From Mesorhizobium sp. C432A (lineage in GTDB: Bacteria; Pseudomonadota; Alphaproteobacteria; Rhizobiales; Rhizobiaceae), in the NCBI RefSeq assembly GCF_030323145.1, contig NZ_CP100470.1, positions 4,133,001 through 4,197,000 on the forward strand: a DNA stretch of 64,000 nt. Reading direction: 5' to 3'. The position numbers were made by a program, and so were the translations under genes. This document shows positions 8,951 through 16,413 of the stretch, piece after piece (position 1 is the first letter of the stretch; each line of letters starts with the position of its first letter). The notes under the pieces are model-generated. The model saw only the letters and a program-made list of their open reading frames with translations, made no database searches and was not told the DNA's origin.

Positions 8951-9066
8951 CTAGAGGTCTTTGCAAATACCATCGTCAGCTTGCTGCAACTCGCTCGGGT
9001 TCGCAGTCTCGGCGAATGCTGCAAAGGCGCGTAGATCGGTGAAAACGACGGTTACCCCGCGACGGT
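8951..9066 (-). pseudogene. Fragment of a class III adenylate/guanylate cyclase domain
   Basis: Minus-strand translation from about 9066 reads SHRRGVTVVFTDLRAFAAFA then ETANPSELQQ before a TAG at 8951. The stretch VTVVFTDLRAF, with its metal-binding Asp, and the following AETANPSEL are the start of the class III nucleotide cyclase catalytic domain. The frame opens right after a TAA and ends after about 38 codons, so only a relic remains. It is probably the end of an older gene lost by deletion. Confidence 0.5.
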
Positions 9067-9168
9067 GACTTTAGAAGCGGGTCGCATTCCGTTAAGGACT
9101 GCGTTTGAGAGTTCGCTAACTCAGCCGGAAGGGCACCTTCGAAGCCACGAAGCGGGTACCGTCTCCAT

Positions 9169-10374
9169 CTATTGCAGCAACGCGATTGCTGCGTCTCCGA
9201 GACCCTTTGGTGGGGTGCCGCTGTAGCCATCCAGGTTGACGCTCGAATCTCCATTGTAAGAGAATTGCCAAGCAACAATCCATCCCAGGCCGGTAGCCAA
9301 CTTCTTGTCATTGCTCCCTTTCATTTTAAGGTGGTGCATTGGCGAGTATATTGTACCATTTACAGAGTAATTGTTATTTATTGCAAGCGATATAGTCGGC
9401 AACAATGGCAAGGCGGTACGCGATCCGAAGATGGCAATGCCGGTATAAACGCCGCTTGTAGGAGCGGAAAGTTTCATGGCGCCGTTACCACCTGCCTGTA
9501 TGATGCTGGACTTGGAATCGACGAATATGGTGACTTCCTTGCCTGTGATTTTCGCATTGTTGCTGATGCCGACTATCGCATTGTGAAAGTAGTGAACGCC
9601 TGGGGAAAGCACAATTTTTCCACCGAAGTCGATGCTTCCGCAGAACACCCGCCCGGCCGGAATGGTGACATCCGAGAGCGCCTGGTTGCTGTAATCGCAA
9701 CCGGTCGGGGGAACCGGTTCTGGTGTGGTGACAAGTGGGTCGGCGAGGAAGGGCTGGTTCGTCTTCGGGGAAACACTGTATCCGCCGCCTTGGTAATTGC
9801 CGACTACCGAGATTTTTGTCGCGGCGATTTTGCCGGCCCCAACGTGTCTCAGTGCTTCGGGGCTGGAAGAATTTACCTGAATGCCACAATTTGGCACCGA
9901 CACCTTTCCCAACCCGGTCACACTCAGCGCTCCGGTTGACTCTGGATCGAGAGCATAGATGCAGTATTCCGGGGGCGCCTTTCGTGCCTTTGCCGTGACG
10001 TGAAGGCTGATCGCCCGAATGCCGGCAAGGTTCATAAAGTCCGTCGGCATTGAGGCGGTGATTTCAACTGCTGCCTCCCGCGACACGGGAGTGGGCGTTG
10101 TGATGTCGACTTCAACCACCCCGCCGACCGCAAAAGAGCCGTTGCCAAGCGCAATGTTCTTGGCGGCCGCGACGGCTTCCTCGTCTCCACCGTCGCTCTC
10201 TATAGCTGCCAGAGCCGCTGAATCGGCCAACTCTTGCAGTCTGGACTTCCAGGTGACGGCACTGGTAAGGTCAATGGCCACGCCCAAGACCAAGCATAGC
10301 GGTAGCGCCACCAACGCCGCTGCCACGGCAAAGTTTCCGCTCCTATCGAGCAGCAGGTCCTTCAGCTTTCGCAT
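9169..10374 (-). CDS. TadE/TadG-like pilus-associated protein
   Basis: 401 aa. The N-terminus (DRSGNFAVAAALVALPLCLV) is the TadE/TadG-like signature: a short cytoplasmic piece, a Gly-Asn-Phe pseudopilin-like motif and one membrane helix. ITSAVTWKSRLQELADSAAL-like sequence after the helix is also typical. The rest is a secreted, Gly/Ser/Asn-rich beta-like region with three cysteines spaced through it. The ATG follows GAGG. TadG-like proteins are minor pilus components or anchors; the link to the tad genes 3 kb away is by family and position. Confidence 0.8.
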   Translation of the reverse strand: MRKLKDLLLDRSGNFAVAAALVALPLCLVLGVAIDLTSAVTWKSRLQELADSAALAAIESDGGDEEAVAAAKNIALGNGSFAVGGVVEVDITTPTPVSREAAVEITASMPTDFMNLAGIRAISLHVTAKARKAPPEYCIYALDPESTGALSVTGLGKVSVPNCGIQVNSSSPEALRHVGAGKIAATKISVVGNYQGGGYSVSPKTNQPFLADPLVTTPEPVPPTGCDYSNQALSDVTIPAGRVFCGSIDFGGKIVLSPGVHYFHNAIVGISNNAKITGKEVTIFVDSKSSIIQAGGNGAMKLSAPTSGVYTGIAIFGSRTALPLLPTISLAINNNYSVNGTIYSPMHHLKMKGSNDKKLATGLGWIVAWQFSYNGDSSVNLDGYSGTPPKGLGDAAIALLQ

Positions 10375-10556
10375 TGAGATGCCCTCGCAGAGAAGCAGCC
10401 TAGATCGAATCGCGTTTAAACTTTACTAAATTAGAATATCCTAACTAAATTGCATTCCGCTGCAGGCTGCGCAAACTTTGGCCAAGCGACTCGCGCTAGG
10501 CTATCTCGCTCATCGAGGTATCTACATCTTGCCGAGCTACAGGACCGCAGATCCCG

Positions 10557-11438
10557 CTATTTGAGTCCGAATGCGTTCGCTGCCTGATCCGAACCCAACA
10601 TATCACTTGCCGAATGCCCGACGCCCGGCAAGATCACAAGACGCCAGTTAAAGGGCCACCCGTTGGCGGTCGCGACAGCTTGCGCTAACTCGTATGTGTA
10701 CTGGCCCCGTTCCAGGCGTGTCGCCCCCTGGCGCATAGCGGCCGCGCCTTCGTTCAACTCTGCATCGCCTGTATCCTCCTCTCCCAGATAGATCGTCAGC
10801 GGCAAAGCCAGGTACGCTTTCATCTCCTGGGTGGCTTGATCCGGCGTATAGACACATCCCGACGAGACGCAGCCGAGCCCGTAGGCCACGGATTCCGCCA
10901 GCGAGGGCAGAACATATGAGGATGGATTGGCAACCACCAATCTTTTCGCGTCGGCCAAGGCGAATGCCGCGACGCGAGACGTGAATTGGCCGCCGGCGGA
11001 GTGCCCGAAAAGGTAATACTGCGCGTTCGGCAACCCCTCTCGTGACCTCGCCCAGTTCACCAGGCCCTTCACATACCAGACGGTCCATCGATCCCGTGGC
11101 TGAATAGCGCCGCTGTTGACGATCCCCCCGCGTTGATAGCTCCAGCTTGGGAACCTTTCCAAGTCAAAGAGCGGCGCCATGACGATCAGGCAGTTTCGAT
11201 CCGCGAGAGACTGCGCATAATCCCTGTAGGAAGACGCCGTTCGGCTCAACCCATGGAAGACGAATAGAATCGCGGGGTTGCTGCAGCTCTTGGGGTGATA
11301 GGTATAGACGGTCAGCTTCGTCCCGTTGATGGTTGCTGTGGTCGTACCCTTGCCCACCTTCCAGGCAAGCACTGGGCCTGAGTAGACCAAGCCGCAGGCC
11401 ATCACCGCCGCAATCAACAGACGGATTGGAAATCGCAC
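10557..11438 (-). CDS. Secreted alpha/beta hydrolase
   Basis: 293 aa from GTG at 11438, chosen because AAGGAGGGG lies just upstream and because this start exposes a clean signal peptide (MRFPIRLLIAAVMACGLVYS then GPVLA). The fold is shown by the oxyanion strand ILFVFHGLSRTASSYRDYA, the nucleophile elbow LFGHSAGGQ (Gly-His-Ser-Ala-Gly) and a late His in LPGVGHSASDM. It resembles PHB-depolymerase-like and related periplasmic esterases; the substrate is unknown. The gene stands alone, with about 180 bases of non-coding DNA on each side. Confidence 0.78.
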   Translation of the reverse strand: MRFPIRLLIAAVMACGLVYSGPVLAWKVGKGTTTATINGTKLTVYTYHPKSCSNPAILFVFHGLSRTASSYRDYAQSLADRNCLIVMAPLFDLERFPSWSYQRGGIVNSGAIQPRDRWTVWYVKGLVNWARSREGLPNAQYYLFGHSAGGQFTSRVAAFALADAKRLVVANPSSYVLPSLAESVAYGLGCVSSGCVYTPDQATQEMKAYLALPLTIYLGEEDTGDAELNEGAAAMRQGATRLERGQYTYELAQAVATANGWPFNWRLVILPGVGHSASDMLGSDQAANAFGLK

Positions 11439-11628
11439 CTGCCCCTCCTTATGACGATTGGCATGATGCCATATTTCATTAGAGACTTCTAAACAAATCA
11501 AAACCGCCCGGGCGGTAAAGACTTCGTTTCATCATAGGGACTGGTGCTTATCGAAGGACTGCTTTCCCGACTCGATATGCCTGGTTGGAGAGAGACGACT
11601 TGGCTCTAACGAGGGCGGTCCGATCATC

Positions 11629-13935
11629 TCAGCGCGACGGGATAGACAATTTGAGGCATCTGTCCTGGACATCGGCTATTGCACCGCCCAATCCAGGCGA
11701 CAAATCGAGCAGCCGATCGATCGTCGCCCGCCCGGCCGCCCCTCCCATTATTTTTGGCTGGTAGTCGAGGCGCGGATCTCTGTTTTGAACGTAAACTGGG
11801 TATATATCCAAATCTATCTGGCTCGCGCCAAAGTGGAAGCACGGCAAGATAGACTCGCCCTTGCTGTTTCCCGATCCGAAGGCGAAATTGCCGACGCTGT
11901 ACAGTATGGGGCGATCTTTGTAAATCTCGACCGGCTGGAGGATATGGGGATGATGGCCGATAACCGCGTCTGCGCCCATATCGATGAAAAGCTGTGCTTT
12001 CATGCGATCTTCCTCGGAAGGTTGGCGCTGGTATGGTGCGCCCCAATGTACCATCACGGCGATCCGATCGACCAGTGGCCGCAGCCGTGCGAGATCTCTC
12101 TCGACGAGTTCGGGAAGATCCTGGGCGGAGCCCGGGAGGTCGTCACGAGCCGCCGTTCGGTCGTTCCAGTAATAGCCGAGAAGTCCGACACGGATATCTG
12201 TGCCGTCAAAGATCGCGGGATCGTGCGCCACGCTCTGGTTTCTTCCGCCACCATACGGCCTGATATAGTGTTGTTCCAGGGTGTCAAGGGTCTCAATCAC
12301 ACCATCTCGACCACAATCCTGTATGTGGTTGTTTGCGACAGTCATCGCAGCAAAGCCGGCGCGACGCAGGACTGAGGCAGACTTGGGATCGATCTTGTAA
12401 GAGTGGTTGCGCGTGGTTTCTTCCTTCTCGGAATCCGAGGAGAACGGCCCTTCGAGGTTCCCTGTAATCAGAGCGCAGCGGCTGAGGATCGGGCGGACCC
12501 AGGCGAAGCAATAGTCCGGGCCGAACCTGCGGATGCGATGCCGCATCCGCATGCCTGTCATGACGTCTCCCACTGCGGCGAGATGGTATGGGGCGGTGGT
12601 AGACGACGAGAGGAACAGTTCAAGTTGGTCCGGGTCGAGGAGATCGCCATCGTCCGGAATTATGACCTCCGCAAACCTTTCGCGAATTTTGGCAACATGG
12701 CGCTGAACCTCGTCAGACCCATTGAGACGAGAGGAGAGAGGCAGAACCGAAGGTGCACTCAGCATGTTGGTCACAGGCGAGCTAAAGCCTATCCCGCGCT
12801 TCTCGAAGATTTCCCGGATCAGCCTCTCATAAAGGCCGCCGGACCTCACGCGGTCCGCATGAAGCAGACACGAGGCAAAGCTGCGTGGTGATGATCTGAT
12901 CGCGATCGTTCTGACGCGGGAAGGGTCGAATAGGCTGTCGGAAAGTCGCCCAAGCTCCAAAAGGGCACCAACAACCAATTCTATGCAGGCAAATTCGTGC
13001 CCGAGAAATGCCTTGTGCAGATCCCATATCGCCCCCGCAACGGCTTGTGCGACCAGCGCCTCCTGCGGCTGCACTTCGTCATCGTCAATGCGAGCGTCAT
13101 TCGCAAGGCTGCCCGCAGGCACAAACTCGGCATCGTGACGAGCGTGCCAGCACCACACGTGCGGGGTCGACAGCATGGAGGCCGCCAGGTAAGTGCTCAC
13201 GGCATATTCCAGGGCGCCCGGTCTGCTGAACGCGGCACGCGGTGTACGCAACCTGTCGGCCTGCACGTCAGCGGTATGACGCACGACGTGAAGCCCGAAT
13301 GCCTGGTATATCATGCCGGCGTCGTGGGATGGGTCGCAGAGATAGGCGCCGCCTGAAATTCGCGGCAGCCACCCTTCCGCGGTGACCCCATGCCCCGGTC
13401 CAAAAAGCAACTCTCCGCAGAGGGGAATTGAAAAATCATCGAGATTTTCCATTCTTGCCGGATAACGATATCTGACCCCTTTGACCGGCACCCACCTGCC
13501 GGTGTCTTCAGAACTGCCCGGCCTTTGCTTCGGCCGACGTGCATTGACGATCGCCCTGACTTTCGGCAGGGGGCCCACTCCAAGTGAGCGAAGCACATCG
13601 TTGATGCGCTGGCTCATCATGGAGATGTGGTAGTAGACGTTGACTTGGCCAAAGCCCGCGCCGGCCTCGCGGCTTTCCAGCCCGCCGCAAACGCCACCGC
13701 CAGACGGCTGGAAAGAAAAATTGCCGTCTTCGTCGGGCGACACTTCGCCCATCTGGCCTGTCGGCCAATCCTCTTCCATGCCTGGATGGCTGATTACGTC
13801 CACGTACCGCCCACGCAGGCCGCGCCTTCCGGCGCGCTGCGAGAGATATGGCAATTCGACCTCGGCCAGATGAACGCGGCCGCCGGAAAAGTCGGAGTCA
13901 CATGGCTCCCAGACGTAAACAGAGCCAGTCGCCAT
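11629..13935 (-). CDS. Inactive metallopeptidase-like domain fused to CapA-type phosphatase domain
   Basis: 768 aa; ATG at 13935 follows GGGGAG. The first half resembles gluzincin metallopeptidases: VNVYYHISMMSQRINDVLRS, then SGGAYLCDPSHDAGMIYQAF and LHVVRH, then ALEYAVSTYLAASMLSTPH. Where active enzymes have HExxH this one has QAFGL (residues 211-215), so the zinc site is lost. From about residue 450 a PGA_cap (CapA) metallophosphatase-fold domain is intact: AAVGDVM, NLEGP, VANNHIQD, VMVHWG, IGHHPHI, YSVGNFAFG. CapA proteins act in poly-gamma-glutamate capsule systems. There is no signal peptide, unlike usual CapA. It is the last gene of the minus-strand set starting at 18591. Confidence 0.75.
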   Translation of the reverse strand: MATGSVYVWEPCDSDFSGGRVHLAEVELPYLSQRAGRRGLRGRYVDVISHPGMEEDWPTGQMGEVSPDEDGNFSFQPSGGGVCGGLESREAGAGFGQVNVYYHISMMSQRINDVLRSLGVGPLPKVRAIVNARRPKQRPGSSEDTGRWVPVKGVRYRYPARMENLDDFSIPLCGELLFGPGHGVTAEGWLPRISGGAYLCDPSHDAGMIYQAFGLHVVRHTADVQADRLRTPRAAFSRPGALEYAVSTYLAASMLSTPHVWCWHARHDAEFVPAGSLANDARIDDDEVQPQEALVAQAVAGAIWDLHKAFLGHEFACIELVVGALLELGRLSDSLFDPSRVRTIAIRSSPRSFASCLLHADRVRSGGLYERLIREIFEKRGIGFSSPVTNMLSAPSVLPLSSRLNGSDEVQRHVAKIRERFAEVIIPDDGDLLDPDQLELFLSSSTTAPYHLAAVGDVMTGMRMRHRIRRFGPDYCFAWVRPILSRCALITGNLEGPFSSDSEKEETTRNHSYKIDPKSASVLRRAGFAAMTVANNHIQDCGRDGVIETLDTLEQHYIRPYGGGRNQSVAHDPAIFDGTDIRVGLLGYYWNDRTAARDDLPGSAQDLPELVERDLARLRPLVDRIAVMVHWGAPYQRQPSEEDRMKAQLFIDMGADAVIGHHPHILQPVEIYKDRPILYSVGNFAFGSGNSKGESILPCFHFGASQIDLDIYPVYVQNRDPRLDYQPKIMGGAAGRATIDRLLDLSPGLGGAIADVQDRCLKLSIPSR

Positions 13936-14014
13936 ATTTACTCCCCTGTAGAGGTTACTGCTTTCGCCGTCATACCCGTACGCAAAGCAGTAACCGCTGC
14001 CCTGAGGATATTCG

Positions 14015-14470
14015 CTACCGCTTTTCCGTCAATTCGTGCCTATCGGACCACTCTTCTTCCGGGTCGCCCCATTGAGGGCGCCCGCTGCTTGGGTCGGTCG
14101 CCTCGCCAAGCTCCCGCCGTGCATTGTCCAGCACTTGCGCGAGCGATCCCTCACCGATCAGCTTGAGTTCCTTCGCGACCACGTTCGATTTCGTGAGCGG
14201 CCATTGTCCAGGGAGGCTGCGCGTACGAAACCGTAACCGGACGGCATATGGACCATCAGCCAACCCAGGTTCATCATTTCCGTGGTGAATTCTCTCGGAA
14301 CCTCCCAGCACCGAAGCGTCCCCGGTCAAGCGCCCGAACCTCTTGTATGACATCCTCGTTCGAGGCTCCCGCCTTGCTCTTGCTGCGTTGCAAGGCCAAA
14401 TCCACGAGTTCGCGGCATCAACTCGCGAAACAGTCGGTGTGGATGGCAGTTGGAAAAACATATCTATAAA
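14015..14470 (-). pseudogene. Degenerate second copy of the small protein gene at 15945
   Basis: The C-terminal part (PLTKSNVVAKELKLIGEGSL then AQVLDNARRELGE) matches QLTKSDAVAQELKLINEGAV in the gene at 15945-16397. The middle is out of frame: another frame gives REFTTEMMNLGWLMVHMPSG, matching the intact protein. The position of the intact copy's start codon reads ATA here. So the copy has lost its start and carries at least two offsetting frameshifts. An open frame of 148 codons survives but is probably not a working protein. Confidence 0.75.
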
Positions 14471-14559
14471 CGCTACTCCCTTTTACCTCAGTAGAGAAGC
14501 TCCTCCCTGCGGTGAACTCCATTCCTGTGAGGTCGATCCGAAGGTCGCGAGGCCACCAA
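14095..14559. repeat. Diverged direct duplication of 16013-16492
   Basis: The DNA around 14469-14558 (end of a ligase gene, stop, ribosome site and start of the small gene) aligns with 16399-16492: both contain cgctactccc, tttacctcag, agagaa and tgaactccatt in the same order. Similarity continues through the small gene to about 14095. The duplication therefore carried the last codons of the ligase gene plus the small protein gene and was inserted, or left behind, after the hydroxylase gene. 14560-14773 between this copy and the hydroxylase stop shows no clear gene. Confidence 0.75.
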
Positions 14560-14773
14560 GCGGATAGCACAAGCGGATAGCAGACGTCGAGCGGCCCGCT
14601 CTGCCTCGCCCACTGCTCGAGGGCAGCGAAGGTCATGGCCGAGCTCAGGTCCGGTGAACCAACGATGCTCCGCAACCGCCGTCCCTCATCAGCCTGTCGC
14701 GATCTGCGCTCCCGAAAACTTTCAACTCAGTGGAAATTTCCAGCTCCCAATGGTCCGAAAGCCGGAATGCAGG

Positions 14774-15871
14774 TCACTGCCGAACAGGAAGTCCAGCCGT
14801 GGGATGCGAGAGCCCGTTAAACTCTGCGTTCGTTGGCTCTTGCTCAGTCTGCAACCACTGCGCCATGAGGACGCCGAAATCTTCGGGGATCCGCAACGAT
14901 TTCGATTGGTCCCGCCCCAACTTGGCAAGGTATCCGCACCATTGATCGTATTGCGTTTTGCCGGTGTCGCTCTTCCACTCATCATAGGCATGCGTGGCCA
15001 GGCCCTTAATTTCTTTGCTAGGGATCGGTTCGATCCCGTAACGGTATGCGCCCTGCAGGACCGAATATCCAAATATAAGCAGAGCGCCGGCCCAGTCCAG
15101 CGCACTCCGTCTCAAACGCCGGTTGATGCTGACGGAGAATCCCGCAGTTTCAACCTCATGCCACCAATCGACTGGCATATACAGAAGGTCACCTGCATTC
15201 AGTACGGCAATCTCTCCATGCAGTTGCTTCAGCAAGGGGAACTGGTTAAAATCGGGATTATTCAAATCCACAAGCGCTCGCCTAGGATTGTCGGTCGTCT
15301 TTTCATGCTCCGGATAGATGAAACTATAGTCCCAAGGGGGAAACATTTTGACCGCTTTTGTCCCGTGTAGCTGCACGAGGAACGCATACCAATGATCATA
15401 GTGTGCCTTGGCGGTAACCCCTTCGGAAGCAACATAGGGAGACGAGCCAATGAACTCCAGATCGCTTGGCCAAGGCAATGCTTCCAGAAGACTGCTGGGA
15501 ACTTTTCCACCAAACATGTAGTAGCGCTCGTTGGGGTCCATCAGTGGTTGCCATTTCCCCTGGCCTAGGATCCGCTCGAACAACTCTTGAAAGGTCATTT
15601 CGCGAGTCATCCCGCTCTTGCGTAAGACATAGGATGCAGCGGACACCGTGGTGTCGTCCCCTGGAACTAGCGTAACCTGGCCGGTATGCCGCGCCCATTT
15701 GGGGTCGTCCAAGCCCCAACCGTCGGAGGCTTTAACCCAGCCTCGTACAACAAACGGCCGATTTTTCCCGAGTGCGGTGGAGATTTGCATGCTGTCAATC
15801 TCCTCGATCGGTTTCATGCTAAGTTTAGGGAGTTCGCGAACTTCTTCAGGGAGTGTCTGTTTGTTTGCCAT
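14774..15871 (-). CDS. FIH-like JmjC/cupin_8 oxygenase
   Basis: 365 aa from the ATG at 15871 (GGAG just before it); an ATG three codons upstream is also possible. It has the layout of factor-inhibiting-HIF-like 2-oxoglutarate/Fe(II) hydroxylases: the iron triad H157-x-D159 in KAHYDHWYAFLVQLHGTKAV and H238 in LLYMPVDWWHEVE, with the Lys of LHGTKAVKMFPP placed to bind 2-oxoglutarate and a YPEH acidic stretch between. The catalytic residues are intact, so it should hydroxylate an amino acid side chain or protein. Its neighbours (ligase, small protein, CapA fusion) make a peptide or poly(amino acid) substrate likely. Confidence 0.82.
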   Translation of the reverse strand: MANKQTLPEEVRELPKLSMKPIEEIDSMQISTALGKNRPFVVRGWVKASDGWGLDDPKWARHTGQVTLVPGDDTTVSAASYVLRKSGMTREMTFQELFERILGQGKWQPLMDPNERYYMFGGKVPSSLLEALPWPSDLEFIGSSPYVASEGVTAKAHYDHWYAFLVQLHGTKAVKMFPPWDYSFIYPEHEKTTDNPRRALVDLNNPDFNQFPLLKQLHGEIAVLNAGDLLYMPVDWWHEVETAGFSVSINRRLRRSALDWAGALLIFGYSVLQGAYRYGIEPIPSKEIKGLATHAYDEWKSDTGKTQYDQWCGYLAKLGRDQSKSLRIPEDFGVLMAQWLQTEQEPTNAEFNGLSHPTAGLPVRQ

Positions 15872-15944
15872 GGTCTCCATCCTGGTTGAGATGACCGTTT
15901 GCGTCGACAGAAGCCTTCTGGTGGTCAAGGCCGCCGAGATCGAT

Positions 15945-16397
15945 CTATTTGTCCATTGCGCCTGGTTTTTTCCGCGGAATTGGCGCGGCATAAGCGCTTG
16001 TTGACTTGCCCACGTGACCGGGTTCACCCAGTTCCTGCCGAGCAATGTCCAACGCCTCAGCCACTGCCCCCTCATTAATCAGCTTGAGTTCCTGCGCGAC
16101 CGCATCCGATTTTGTGAGCTGCCATTTGTCCAGGGAGGCTGCGCGCACGAAGCCGTAGGCCGACGGCATGCGCACCATCAGCCAACCCAGGTTCATCATC
16201 TCCGCAGTGAACTCCCTCACAAATTTTGCCCCCCCTATACGACGCCCGGTCAAGCGCCTGAATGTCTTGTAAGACATCCTTGCACGGGTTCTAGGCTGCC
16301 CCGCCTTGTTCTTGGTGCGTTGCAAGGCCAAGGCAACGAGTGCTGCTGCGTCGCCTTGGGAAACATTTGGTGTCGCAGTTGCTGAAACAGTATCCAT
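15945..16397 (-). CDS. Small basic protein of unknown family, candidate substrate or partner
   Basis: 150 aa. ATG at 16397 follows AAGGGAG, 16 bases after the ligase stop, so it is in the same operon. It has an Ala-rich N-terminus, a basic centre (RTRARMSYKTFRRLTGRR), then REFTAEMMNLGWLMVRMPSA and YGFVRAASLDKWQLTKS, and a helical C-terminal part (AEALDIARQELGEP) with a Pro/Lys tail. There is no signal peptide and no membrane helix. The centre could be a winged-helix-like fold, but I do not recognise the family. It was duplicated once nearby (14015-14470). It could be a substrate of the modifying enzymes, or a regulator. Confidence 0.65.
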   Translation of the reverse strand: MDTVSATATPNVSQGDAAALVALALQRTKNKAGQPRTRARMSYKTFRRLTGRRIGGAKFVREFTAEMMNLGWLMVRMPSAYGFVRAASLDKWQLTKSDAVAQELKLINEGAVAEALDIARQELGEPGHVGKSTSAYAAPIPRKKPGAMDK

Positions 16398-16413
16398 GAA
16401 CGCTACTCCCTTT

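Noticed and set aside
14418..14675. An 85-codon minus-strand frame upstream of the degenerate small gene
   Set aside because: The DNA matches the ligase tail duplication but in a different frame, so it is a by-product of the decayed repeat.
15945..16397. Idea that the small protein is a typical RiPP precursor
   Set aside because: At 150 aa with a folded-looking basic core and no repeated core motif, it is not a standard precursor; kept only as one of several options.
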